A stretch of 18,079 nt of DNA, taken from the NCBI GenBank assembly GCA_964615795.1, contig CAZTQR010000065.1, positions 1 through 18,079 of the forward strand, given 5' to 3'. Source of the stretch: JADJAH01 sp964615795 (GTDB lineage Bacteria > Bacteroidota > Ignavibacteria > Tepidaquicellales > Tepidaquicellaceae). Position numbers and translations under genes: made by a program. The first letter of the stretch is position 1. Every line of letters begins with the position of its first letter. The notes below the pieces were generated by a model. That model did not search any database, had not been told where the DNA came from, and was given only the letters and a program-made list of their open reading frames with translations. Of this stretch, positions 6,416-13,819 are shown one piece after another.

Positions 6416-6901
6416 ATGCTCACCCCTGCCGCCGATTATGAGCCGGTAGGTCTTCCATTCATTCAGTTGCCTTGCACCGAGCTTTTCATAAAAATCTATC
6501 GCATTCTGATTCCAGTCAAGAACAACCCATTCCATCCGGTGACAGTCATTTTCCTTTGCGATCTCTGTCAGCTTCTCCATGAAGATCTTACCTATCCCGT
6601 GCCTTCTGTGATCCGAACTTATGTATATGTCCTCAAGATACAGAGTCTTCTTTGCATGAAATGAGGAATATGTGAACAGGTAAAATGCATAGCCGACGGC
6701 TTTACCGCCAAGCTCGGCAAGAAGTACTCTGAAAGGAGGATTTTGTGCAAAGGCATCTTCAATGAGCCGCCTTCTCGCAGCCTCATCCGGCGGATCCAGT
6801 TTCTCAAAATCTGCGAGCTCAACAATGAGCCGGATGATCTCATTCGCATCATCCTTCACAGCCGGTCGGATATTGATTGCCGGCATTTCTGCACCGTTCA
6901 T
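6413..6901 (-). CDS. GNAT N-acetyltransferase, spermidine/spermine acetyltransferase-like
   Basis: This is an acetyl-CoA-dependent N-acetyltransferase. Counting from the ATG at 6901 (162 residues), the N-terminal strand INIRPAVKDD starts at about 9, TLYLEDIYISSDHRRHGIGK (86-105) holds the acetyl-CoA-binding R-x-x-G-x-G loop of motif A, and MEWVVLDWNQNAIDFYEKLG (123-142) with the following EWKTYRL is the signature I associate with diamine (SSAT-like) acetyltransferases. A polyamine or small amine substrate is therefore likely, but related proteins accept other amines or thialysine. The frame stays open to a TTG at 6925, giving 170 residues; the ATG at 6901 or the one at 6886 is more natural because the conserved fold begins just after. 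It is a single gene, with the sigma operon downstream on the same strand. A 12-base direct repeat flanks it. Confidence 0.9.
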   Translation of the reverse strand: MNGAEMPAINIRPAVKDDANEIIRLIVELADFEKLDPPDEAARRRLIEDAFAQNPPFRVLLAELGGKAVGYAFYLFTYSSFHAKKTLYLEDIYISSDHRRHGIGKIFMEKLTEIAKENDCHRMEWVVLDWNQNAIDFYEKLGARQLNEWKTYRLIIGGRGEH

Positions 6902-6902
6902 A

Positions 6903-6914
6903 TTCTTTGGTTTA
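6903..6914. repeat. 12-base direct repeat, copy 2 of 2 flanking the GNAT gene
   Basis: Identical to 6404-6415 and in the same orientation. It falls 1 base upstream of the GNAT ATG on the minus strand. Confidence 0.4.
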
Positions 6915-7099
6915 GATGTTTTCAATTCGGGTGGTCAATTATGGAGCTCAGATCACTTTGCACAAAAATGATGGCGAATTTCGGAAGAATTTTGCGTAAC
7001 TCACTGCTCTCGCCCGCAATCAAAACAATACCTGAACATCCGTGGCTTTAAAATAAAGTTAATAATGCTTAATTTCATTGAAAATTCAACGATTACAAT

Positions 7100-7960
7100 T
7101 TGTCCGGAATAACTCGCACTGCTTTCTCCGCAATACTTATTTGTTTGCTGTTGCCGCCAAACTACTCCCGCGGACTTGATGATTATGAAAATGCCAAGTG
7201 TAAGAGAAAGCTTGCTTCGCTTGATGCGGCCTGGGCAAACCTTCCGCTGAATCAGGCGATGGTTGAGATCGGAAAGTCGTTCATGGGCACACCTTACGTT
7301 GCCGGAACGCTTGACGAAGACCCTAACCGCGAGAAAGTTGTGGTTCACATTACAGGACTTGACTGCGTTACATTTGTCGAAAACTGCCTTGTGATGGGAA
7401 GGCTTCTCAAGGAAGGCAAGACCGATTTTGATTCCTATGTGAAAGAACTTGAAAAGATAAGGTACAGGGGAGGATCAAATACGGGATATCCGTCACGTCT
7501 GCACTACTTCAGCGACTGGATCTATGACAATGAATCAAAGGGCATTGTAAAGGACATAACCGGGGAAATAGGCGGTGTTGTGTATGACAAGTACATAGAT
7601 TTCATGTCAACTCACAGCAGCTCTTACAAACAGCTTTCCGATCCGGCAAATCTTGCCGGAATACAGGAAGCCGAGAATGCGATCAACTCAAGAGAATCCT
7701 TTTACATTCCGGAAAATATGATCGCTTCGGTTTACGATAAACTGCAGAGCGGTGACATAATCGGAATTACATCTACACTGGACGGCCTTGACATAGCGCA
7801 CACGGGGCTTGTTTACAAAGATGAGACCGGCACATATCTTCTTCATGCATCCTTGAAGAACAAGGAAGTTGAAATATCCAAAACGGAAATACAGGAGTAC
7901 ATAACTGCGAATCCCAAGCAGGACGGGATAATGGTCGCCCGCGTTGTTGAGATGAAGTAG
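7100..7960 (+). CDS. DUF1460 N-acetylmuramoyl-L-alanine amidase-like protein
   Basis: This protein belongs to the DUF1460 family, an NlpC/P60-related papain-like fold thought to act on cell-wall peptides. Residues 1-24 look like a signal peptide with a hydrophobic core AILICLLLP, so it is probably periplasmic. The family pattern is clear: SFMGTPYVAGTLD (60-72), GLDCVTFVEN (86-95) with the likely nucleophile C89, a YRGG..TGYPSRLHYFSDWI stretch (122-141), SGDIIGI (217-223) and DIAHTGLVY (231-239) with the likely catalytic H234, then LLHAS (247-251). The start is a TTG at 7100; an in-frame TGA at 7079 rules out anything much longer, and the signal peptide begins right there. It leads a tight plus-strand run, with plsY starting 3 bases after its stop. 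The true substrate is unknown. Confidence 0.88.
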   Translation: MSGITRTAFSAILICLLLPPNYSRGLDDYENAKCKRKLASLDAAWANLPLNQAMVEIGKSFMGTPYVAGTLDEDPNREKVVVHITGLDCVTFVENCLVMGRLLKEGKTDFDSYVKELEKIRYRGGSNTGYPSRLHYFSDWIYDNESKGIVKDITGEIGGVVYDKYIDFMSTHSSSYKQLSDPANLAGIQEAENAINSRESFYIPENMIASVYDKLQSGDIIGITSTLDGLDIAHTGLVYKDETGTYLLHASLKNKEVEISKTEIQEYITANPKQDGIMVARVVEMK

Positions 7961-7963
7961 TTC

Positions 7964-8596
7964 ATGGACTTTGGAATCATACAGATAGTTCTTTTCTATC
8001 TGATCGGCTCAATACCGACTGCGTACCTTTACATGAAGTTCCGGCGAAACCGCAACATCCTTCAGGAAGGAAGCGGAAATGCCGGAGCTATGAATGTTTA
8101 TGATGTAACGCAATCAAAGGCCGACGGGATTGCCGTTCTGCTAATGGACCTGCTGAAGGGCTTCATACCTGCGTTTCTTTATCTGCATGTACTCAAAGTC
8201 GACGGCTTTTCGTTCGCGGTACTTGCCGGGGCTTTGGTCATGGGGCACAATTTTCCGGTATGGACAAAATTCAAAGGAGGCAGGGGACTTTCATCGGCGG
8301 CGGGAATCTTGCTTGCGGCCGATCCGGCGCTTGTCGGAATCTGGCTGGTCGTGTATTCAGCTACAAGGCTTTTGGTAAACAATGTGCACTTTGCTTCAGC
8401 TGTTGCTTTGGCGGCCGTGCCTGCAACGTTCTTTTCGGATTTCATTCTCAGGAAAATCATTGCACCGCTTTCTTATATGAAGTCTGTCTATTCGCCGCAG
8501 GACGCGCTTTTTCTTACGACTTTGTGTGTCTGCACCGCGGCAATGACGAAGCATATTATCCCGGTGTATAAATTTCTGACAACTAAAAAATCTTAA
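7964..8596 (+). CDS. plsY: Acyl-phosphate:glycerol-3-phosphate acyltransferase PlsY
   Basis: PlsY transfers an acyl group from acyl-phosphate to glycerol-3-phosphate, the first acylation in phospholipid synthesis, in the inner membrane. The 210 residues match the usual family length. The three signature cytoplasmic motifs are present: GSIPTA (15-20), GSGNAGAMN (36-44, usual form SGN-x-G-A-T-N, here with M for T) and GHNFPVWTKFKGGRG (94-108, usual FKGGKG with R for K). Several hydrophobic helices fit the multi-pass topology, including 4-24, 53-77, 82-98, 110-130 and 138-158. The ATG at 7964 lies 3 bases after the DUF1460 stop and the transketolase subunit begins 14 bases after its own stop, so the three are probably cotranscribed. 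No Shine-Dalgarno is evident. The two conservative motif changes are not expected to destroy activity. Confidence 0.95.
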   Translation: MDFGIIQIVLFYLIGSIPTAYLYMKFRRNRNILQEGSGNAGAMNVYDVTQSKADGIAVLLMDLLKGFIPAFLYLHVLKVDGFSFAVLAGALVMGHNFPVWTKFKGGRGLSSAAGILLAADPALVGIWLVVYSATRLLVNNVHFASAVALAAVPATFFSDFILRKIIAPLSYMKSVYSPQDALFLTTLCVCTAAMTKHIIPVYKFLTTKKS

Positions 8597-8610
8597 TCAC
8601 ATAATCATAT

Positions 8611-9498
8611 ATGAGCAGAAATCCACAGATCACTGATATCTCCGAGCTTGATGAAATGGCAAGACAGATCAGGAGAGACCTGATTCACATGCTTGTGATC
8701 GCAGGCACGGGTCACTCCGGTGCGCCGCTCGGCATGGCGGATATTTTCACCGCAATGTACTTCAATGTACTTAACATAGACAGCAAGAATCCTGAATTTC
8801 CCGAAAGAGATTATTTCTTCCTGTCAATAGGACACATCGCGCCTGTATGGTATGCCACGCTTGCGCGAAGGGGATTCATTCCGCTTGAAGAGCTGAGGAC
8901 GCTCAGGCGGATCAACGGCAGACTGCAGGGACATCCTGCTCCGCCTAAGACCCACGGTGTGCCGGGAGTGGAGATCGCTTCCGGATCTCTCGGGCAGGGA
9001 TTGTCTGTAGCTGTTGGCGCCGCGCTCGGCCTGCGGCTTAACGGCAAGGACAACTATGTTTATTGCATAAACGGTGACGGAGAACTGCAGGAGGGACAAC
9101 TTTGGGAAGCCATGATGACTGCCGCTCATCACAATGTTGACAACATCACCATGATAATTGACAGGAACCGGTGCCAGATTGACAACCGGACCGAAAGTGT
9201 TCTGAAGCTTGAGCCGCTCGCAGACAAACTGAAGGCATTCGGATGGCATGTCTATGACATTGACGGACATAACATGAAGGAGATCATTGACACGCTGAAC
9301 GAATCAAAAGCAGTGAAGGGAAAACCGAAGGCCATAATCGCAAATACTTTTATGGGCAGGGGAGTCTCGTTCATGGAAGACAATTACAAATGGCACGGCG
9401 TACCGCCAAACATGGAGCAGGCGGCTATTGCGATCAAAGAACTTGCGCCAACCAAGTTCGGTGACTTCTTTGATCTTGAAGAGATGGCGGAGATCTGA
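8611..9498 (+). CDS. Transketolase, N-terminal (ThDP-binding) subunit
   Basis: This is the pyrophosphate-binding half of a split transketolase; the intact enzyme exchanges two-carbon units in the pentose phosphate pathway. Its 295 residues fit the split subunit, about half of a full transketolase. Visible motifs: GHSGAPLG (34-41), LSIGHIAPVWYA (71-82, where K is more usual than I), GHPAPPKT (107-114), ASGSLGQGLSVAVGAALG (123-140), and the ThDP/Mg site GDGELQEG (155-162) with N186 and QID (189-191) completing it. FGWHVYDIDGHN follows. The partner subunit with the pyrimidine-binding domain is normally next door, but the following gene is an unrelated asparaginase on the other strand, so the partner must lie elsewhere. 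It is last in the run with DUF1460 and plsY and is followed by a strong terminator. Confidence 0.93.
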   Translation: MSRNPQITDISELDEMARQIRRDLIHMLVIAGTGHSGAPLGMADIFTAMYFNVLNIDSKNPEFPERDYFFLSIGHIAPVWYATLARRGFIPLEELRTLRRINGRLQGHPAPPKTHGVPGVEIASGSLGQGLSVAVGAALGLRLNGKDNYVYCINGDGELQEGQLWEAMMTAAHHNVDNITMIIDRNRCQIDNRTESVLKLEPLADKLKAFGWHVYDIDGHNMKEIIDTLNESKAVKGKPKAIIANTFMGRGVSFMEDNYKWHGVPPNMEQAAIAIKELAPTKFGDFFDLEEMAEI

Positions 9499-9543
9499 TT
9501 TCCCGCAGGCAGTATAAACTGAGCTGAGAAAATGTAGAAGCCG

Positions 9544-9579
9544 TTCAGATGTTTTGCGATAATGTTTGAATGATCTGAA
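9544..9579 (+). other. Hairpin preceding the tktN terminator
   Basis: TTCAGAT (9544-9550) pairs perfectly with ATCTGAA (9573-9579). The last two bases of the right arm are also the first two of the terminator stem that follows, so the two hairpins compete at their junction. It lies in the 3' untranslated part of the transketolase message; it may simply add stability. Confidence 0.35.
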
Positions 9580-9612
9580 GTTGAATCCTGACTTTTTAGG
9601 GTTCAACTTTTT
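9578..9612 (+). terminator. Rho-independent terminator after the transketolase subunit
   Basis: AAGTTGAATCCT (9578-9589) pairs with AGGGTTCAACTT (9598-9609) with one T-G pair, around an 8-base loop. It runs into TTTTT (9608-9612) followed by GTTTC. A long stem and T-tract make this a good intrinsic terminator for the DUF1460-plsY-transketolase run. Confidence 0.85.
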
Positions 9613-9684
9613 GTTTCAGAATCTATTCAAAGGCAGTGTGAGAGATTAAGAAGTCATGAATGACATTCAGCCGTAATGCAGTTG

Positions 9685-10614
9685 TCAGTTCTCAAAGATG
9701 GCGATGAGCGGTTCATCCATACCCGAGGTGAAACAAGCCCTGTACATTCCTTTCGAGTTGAAAGGCATAGCCACATTACCAAGCCGGTCAACCGCGATAA
9801 GTCCGCCTTTGCCGCCGAGATTTCCGAGCGAATCACAGATTGCTGACCGCGCTGATTCTTCCATGCTCAATCCCTTCATTTTCATCAATGCAGATACCTC
9901 ATACGCCGTGACCGCACGCATGAAGAACTCCCCGTGACCGGTACACGACACGGCGCAGGTATCATTATCTGCATAAGTGCCTGCTCCGATCATTGCACTG
10001 TCGCCTATACGCCCGGGCCATTTGTTAGTCATGCCTCCTGTGGATGTGGCAGCCGAAAGATTTCCGTGTGAATCCAATGCAACGGCGCCGACGGTTCCAA
10101 GCTGTTTGTCGTCTGAGTGGTCAAGAATTATACCTGCCTTCGATCTGGCTTTCTGAAGCTGATCAAATCTTGCCTGCGTGAAGAAATACTCTGCATCCGC
10201 AGTTTCAATTCCGTTTTCAGCGGCAAACTTCTCAGCGGCGGCTCCGCAAAGTAAGATGTGCTCCGTTTTCTCCATGATAAGCCTTGCAAGCACAACAGGA
10301 TTTCTGACATTGCTCACAAGAGACACCGCCCCTGCCTTTTTGGTAAGGCCGTCCATAATAGTCGCATCCATCTCGTGGGTTGCATCCATTGTGAAGACAG
10401 ATCCCCGTCCTGCATTGAAGAGCGGATCATCTTCGAGAGTTCTTACCGCTTCCGTAACAGCATCGAGAGCGCTTCCGCCTTCTGCAAGGACCTTCCATCC
10501 GGCCTGAACAGAATCATTCATGGAGCGCATATACTTCTGCTCAAGCTCCGGTGTCAGATTCGAGCGGAGGATTGTGCCCGCGCCGCCGTGTATTGCTATT
10601 GAGATCTTATTCAT
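9685..10614 (-). CDS. Isoaspartyl peptidase/L-asparaginase (plant-type, Ntn hydrolase)
   Basis: This is a plant-type asparaginase that also removes isoaspartyl dipeptides, made as a precursor which cleaves itself to free a catalytic N-terminal threonine. The 309 residues match the family. Motifs: IHGGAG (8-13), NAGRGSVFT (67-75), then the cleavage site GTVGAVALD (173-181), where T174 would be the nucleophile after self-cleavage between G173 and T174. The substrate-binding part is GRIGDSAMIGAGTYAD (201-216) with R202 and D205, then TGHGE (225-229). No signal peptide is visible, so it is cytoplasmic. The ATG at 10614 is only 12 bases after a terminator stem ending the PorV-like gene, and no promoter is seen in between. 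Downstream it converges on the transketolase terminator region. The size and the TVGAVA motif separate it from type I/II bacterial asparaginases. Confidence 0.93.
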   Translation of the reverse strand: MNKISIAIHGGAGTILRSNLTPELEQKYMRSMNDSVQAGWKVLAEGGSALDAVTEAVRTLEDDPLFNAGRGSVFTMDATHEMDATIMDGLTKKAGAVSLVSNVRNPVVLARLIMEKTEHILLCGAAAEKFAAENGIETADAEYFFTQARFDQLQKARSKAGIILDHSDDKQLGTVGAVALDSHGNLSAATSTGGMTNKWPGRIGDSAMIGAGTYADNDTCAVSCTGHGEFFMRAVTAYEVSALMKMKGLSMEESARSAICDSLGNLGGKGGLIAVDRLGNVAMPFNSKGMYRACFTSGMDEPLIAIFEN

Positions 10615-10617
10615 ATA

Positions 10618-10652
10618 AATAAAAAACCTTGCCGGAAACTAATCCGGCAAGG
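10618..10652 (-). terminator. Rho-independent terminator after the PorV-like gene, abutting the asparaginase start
   Basis: Read on the minus strand, CCTTGCCGG (10652-10644) pairs perfectly with CCGGCAAGG (10635-10627) around an 8-base loop, followed by TTTTTTATTT. The asparaginase ATG (10614) lies 12 bases beyond the stem. This is a textbook terminator for the gene ending at 10681. Confidence 0.88.
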
Positions 10653-10680
10653 CATGGAGAATTTCAGTTATGCTGAAAAA

Positions 10681-11709
10681 TTATCTTCTCTGGAATTTCT
10701 CTTCTTCAAGCGTGAATGTCAAAGAGATGATGTGGCTGTCTCCGAGTTCTTCGAGCCCGTCAAACTGATTGTAGGAGTAATCAATGTTTACCTTCGGCAG
10801 TTTAACACCGGCTCCGAGTGTAAGATTGCCAAGATCGTTGTATCCTGTCCTTATACTGACAAGATCGCGGAAAGAATATTCAAGTCCTGCATGCATGTCA
10901 AAGCTTACCGGGCCGAGGTTTGCATTTGCACTGCTCTCTCTGCCTTCAAACCTCACGTCAAAATCAACCGCCGGAGTGAAAGTGCCGCCGATCCAGTCAA
11001 CCTGATAAGCTGTGCCAATCTTCGCTGTCGGTGAGATCACTTCATTCTTTCCTGTTGACCATGAAAGATATGTCGTAGTGATATCCATCAGGTTTGCTCC
11101 GAGGAAGAATCTTCCGAACGGGTTGTATGTTGCGCCGAGATCAAATCCGAGTCCCCATGCGCCTTCATCTCCGAGATTTCTTGAGATAACTTTGAGATTT
11201 GCGCCGTAGGAGAATTTTTCGTTTGCTTTCTTTGAGTAGGTGAGATAGAATGCGTAGTCTGAAGAGCTGAACTTTGTGATCTTATCCGGATCGAGCCTTT
11301 CACCCGGATCAAGCACTCCGTTTCCGTTAAGGTCAATGAGTGCGTTTCGCGTATCCGAAATATCATCAATTCCCATGCGGATCACGCTCAATCCAAGAGA
11401 GGCAGTTGAGCCGAAAGGAATTCCTACAGAACCGTAATCATAATTTATCAGACTGCCGAACTGCGCATCATGCATCAATGAAAACTGCGGATAATTGATC
11501 TTAGAAAGCGCACCCGGATTCCAGTATCCGGATGTGACATCATTTACAAGAGCCACATAAGCGCCTCCCATGCCTTTGGGCCTGCCGCCAACACCAATAG
11601 ACAAGAATTCACCGGCATACTTATTACCACTGCCCTGTGCAAAAGATTCAGCGAAAGCCGTAAGGGCAAGCAGAAGAATAAGCGGAACGGATAATTTCAG
11701 TTTTCTCAT
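10681..11709 (-). CDS. PorV/PorQ-family outer-membrane beta-barrel protein
   Basis: This is a FadL-like beta-barrel of the PorV/PorQ family; PorV shuttles cargo in the type IX secretion system, though many family members have unknown roles. Residues 1-24 are a signal peptide (cleavage after ESFA). The N-terminal family signature runs from AGEFLSIG to GMGGAYVALVNDVTSGYWNPGAL (32-68), with the usual GMGGAY and WNP. Alternating hydrophobic strands follow to the end. An unusual insert at 126-137 in the first third of the barrel fits an EF-hand-like calcium loop: D126, N128, N130, G131, D134, E137, with LDPGE at 133-137. The start is the ATG at 11709, with a candidate Bacteroidota promoter about 90 bases upstream. 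A terminator follows at once, so it is probably monocistronic. I cannot tell PorV from PorQ or a paralogue, so no symbol is given. Confidence 0.87.
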   Translation of the reverse strand: MRKLKLSVPLILLLALTAFAESFAQGSGNKYAGEFLSIGVGGRPKGMGGAYVALVNDVTSGYWNPGALSKINYPQFSLMHDAQFGSLINYDYGSVGIPFGSTASLGLSVIRMGIDDISDTRNALIDLNGNGVLDPGERLDPDKITKFSSSDYAFYLTYSKKANEKFSYGANLKVISRNLGDEGAWGLGFDLGATYNPFGRFFLGANLMDITTTYLSWSTGKNEVISPTAKIGTAYQVDWIGGTFTPAVDFDVRFEGRESSANANLGPVSFDMHAGLEYSFRDLVSIRTGYNDLGNLTLGAGVKLPKVNIDYSYNQFDGLEELGDSHIISLTFTLEEEKFQRR

Positions 11710-12026
11710 TTCTTAGGGGGATTTTTGACTTTTCTCAATGTGAATTAACCGGTACGGATAGTATCAGTGGCAGTCTTTGATTTGTTCAATAATCACAAAA
11801 TTATACTGTTAAGTCAATACCAATTCCTTTTGTCAAAGAGGCGAATTGAACAATTTTCATACCGCCGTTAGAATAGCGTCAGAGTTATTAAAGTTCACAT
11901 TTGCATGAACCAGCCGTGGTGTCATTCATCTGACGACTGTCAGAGGAACGCCTTTTGGGTTATTAGCATTTACTATCAAGTCATTTAAGTGTATTTTATT
12001 TCAATAATAACTCCAATAAACAACTG
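11710..12026. other. 317-base divergent promoter region between porV-like and ctp genes
   Basis: No gene is visible. It holds the candidate promoter at 11796-11823 for the minus-strand barrel gene and a small perfect hairpin at 11929-11944 (TCTGAC and GTCAGA around GACT) upstream of the protease gene. The 80 bases before the protease ATG are AT-rich, but I see no exact TAnnTTTG box there. Confidence 0.5.
11796..11823 (-). promoter_or_regulatory. Candidate Bacteroidota-type promoter for the PorV-like gene
   Basis: On the minus strand TTG (11823-11821), a 17-base gap and TAATTTTG (11803-11796) fit the TTG/TAnnTTTG pattern. The same TAATTTTG octamer is used at 1996-2003. A leader of about 80 bases to the ATG at 11709 would follow. 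Confidence 0.45.
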
Positions 12027-13619
12027 ATGAAGAAGTATTTTGTATTCCCGCTTTCGATAATTCTGCTTGCAATAGGCGTTTTTGCGGGGATGAAGATCCA
12101 GAATGCTGTTTCTGACGACAAGCTCAATCAGCAGTTAAGAAAGTACAAGGATGCCCTTGAGATAACGTCAAGATACTATGTGGATGATGTGGATTCGCAG
12201 AAGCTCACGGAAGATGCAATAAAGGGAATGCTTGAAGGCCTTGACCCTCACTCTGTTTACATCAGTGCCGATCAGCTGAAAAGAGTGAATGAGGATTTTC
12301 AGGGCAGTTTTGAGGGAATTGGCGTGGAATTTGACATAGTTAACGACACTCTTACCATAGTATCGCCGATAAGCGGCGGCCCGTCTGAGAAACTTGGAAT
12401 TCTGGCCGGTGACAAGATCGTCAAAATTGACGGACAAAGCAGTGTGAAGATTGCAAGGGACGATGTTCCCAAAAAACTCAAGGGACCGAAAGGCACAAAG
12501 GTCAACATTACTGTTATCAGGCCCGGACTTCCGGAGCCGCTTGAGTTTGAGATCACCAGGGATAAGATCCCTATCTACAGCGTGGATGCTTCGTTCATGT
12601 TCAATGATGAGATCGGATATGTGAAAGTATCGAGATTTTCTGCCACCACTTATGAGGAGTTCATAAAGGCGCTTGCGGAGCTTAAGAGCAAGGGTATGAA
12701 GAAACTCGTGCTTGACCTTCGCGGAGATCCGGGCGGTTTCCTTGACCAGGCATTCAAGATGGCAAGTGAGTTCATTCCGGCCGGTAAAAAGATCGTATAT
12801 ACAAAGAGCCGCATAAACGATTTCAATGAAGAATTCGTGTCACAGGGCGGAAGTTACACGGATATTCCGCTTGTCGTTCTGGTAAACGGAGGTTCGGCTT
12901 CTGCGAGCGAAATCGTATCAGGCGCGGTTCAGGACTGGGACAGGGGACTTATAGTCGGCGAAACAACATTCGGCAAGGGCCTTGTGCAAAGGCAATTCGA
13001 CCTTCCCGACGGGTCCGCATTCAGAGTTACAACAGCCAGGTACTACACTCCTTCCGGCAGACTAATCCAGAAGCCTTATGACGGCGCAAAGTACAGGGCT
13101 GACAGCACTGAAACAGGTGAAGGAGATAATCTTTACCACTCAAATGATTCGCGCGACACAACTAAGCCTGCATTCAGGACGAACGGCGGCAGGACCGTTT
13201 ACGGAGGCGGAGGAATAACACCTGATTACGTCATTAAGTCAGACACGCTCACGCAGTATTCGGTGCAGTTGAGGAGGCTTAACCTTTTTTATATCGCCGC
13301 CGAGAATTTCATGTCGAACAACAGAAAGCAGATCGAGCAAACATACAGATCCGCAAGGCAGTTGAGGGACGAATTTGAAATTCCGCAGTCAGTCATAGAC
13401 GACTTGCGTAAAATGGCAGATGAGAAAGATGTCCCGTTCAACGAAGAGCAGTTTCAGGCAGACCTTGATTTCATAAAGACTTCTATCAAAACGCAGATAG
13501 CGAGGGACATTTGGGGAAACAACGGAGCTTACGAAGTTTTCCTTGGAACCGACGAGCAGTTTCTGAAGTCTGCCGAGCTTTTTGATGAAGCAATGGAGCT
13601 GGCAAGGCTTAAGCAGTGA
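12027..13619 (+). CDS. Carboxy-terminal processing protease (S41 family, CtpA/Prc-like)
   Basis: This is a membrane-anchored periplasmic serine protease that trims C-termini or clears damaged envelope proteins. Residues 1-22 are a signal anchor. A helical N-terminal part (about 32-90) with LDPHSVYIS (72-80) leads to a PDZ domain (about 92-168: GSFEGIGVEF, then ILAGDKIVKIDG at 125-136). The protease domain follows, with GYVKVSRFS (197-205), VLDLRGDPGGFL (228-239) and the Ser/Lys dyad in GGSASASEI (288-296) and TFGKGLVQ (314-321). By spacing, S292, D303 and K317 match E. coli Prc S430, D441 and K455. The C-terminal 120 residues are helical. Its 530 residues are within the normal range for CtpA-type proteins of this phylum. 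It stands alone, with a promoter region before it and a hairpin after it. The symbol is left blank because ctpA/prc naming varies. Confidence 0.95.
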   Translation: MKKYFVFPLSIILLAIGVFAGMKIQNAVSDDKLNQQLRKYKDALEITSRYYVDDVDSQKLTEDAIKGMLEGLDPHSVYISADQLKRVNEDFQGSFEGIGVEFDIVNDTLTIVSPISGGPSEKLGILAGDKIVKIDGQSSVKIARDDVPKKLKGPKGTKVNITVIRPGLPEPLEFEITRDKIPIYSVDASFMFNDEIGYVKVSRFSATTYEEFIKALAELKSKGMKKLVLDLRGDPGGFLDQAFKMASEFIPAGKKIVYTKSRINDFNEEFVSQGGSYTDIPLVVLVNGGSASASEIVSGAVQDWDRGLIVGETTFGKGLVQRQFDLPDGSAFRVTTARYYTPSGRLIQKPYDGAKYRADSTETGEGDNLYHSNDSRDTTKPAFRTNGGRTVYGGGGITPDYVIKSDTLTQYSVQLRRLNLFYIAAENFMSNNRKQIEQTYRSARQLRDEFEIPQSVIDDLRKMADEKDVPFNEEQFQADLDFIKTSIKTQIARDIWGNNGAYEVFLGTDEQFLKSAELFDEAMELARLKQ

Positions 13620-13635
13620 CAAGGCAGTTTGCGGA

Positions 13636-13670
13636 AGCGGGCGCAAGATCATTGTGAAGATGCGCCCGCT
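13636..13670 (+). terminator. Hairpin after the processing protease gene
   Basis: AGCGGGCGCA (13636-13645) pairs perfectly with TGCGCCCGCT (13661-13670) around a 15-base loop, 17 bases after the stop codon. The stem is very GC-rich, but the T-rich part (TTATCTTTTATC) begins only some 9 bases later, so termination efficiency is uncertain. Confidence 0.65.
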
Positions 13671-13819
13671 GAGCATCAGTTATCTTTTATCAATTCACAT
13701 CCTGCCAATGAAGTCCTGTAGCTGAAGCAGGTCAGCAGTTCAAACTCTGAACTCCGGACGACATACTCCAAATCCATTTTTAAAAATCAGATGCAAATCT
13801 TCCCCCTATATTTCTGATC

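Noticed and set aside
8824..9270. 148-codon open frame antisense to the transketolase subunit
   Set aside because: The plus strand here encodes conserved ThDP-binding motifs; the antisense product has no recognisable features.
10178..10602. Two long plus-strand open frames opposite the asparaginase gene
   Set aside because: Both are shadows of a gene with intact catalytic motifs on the minus strand.
10654..11034. 126-codon open frame opposite the PorV-like gene
   Set aside because: It lies antisense within a clearly recognisable barrel gene and overlaps its terminator; composition and lack of any domain fit a chance frame.
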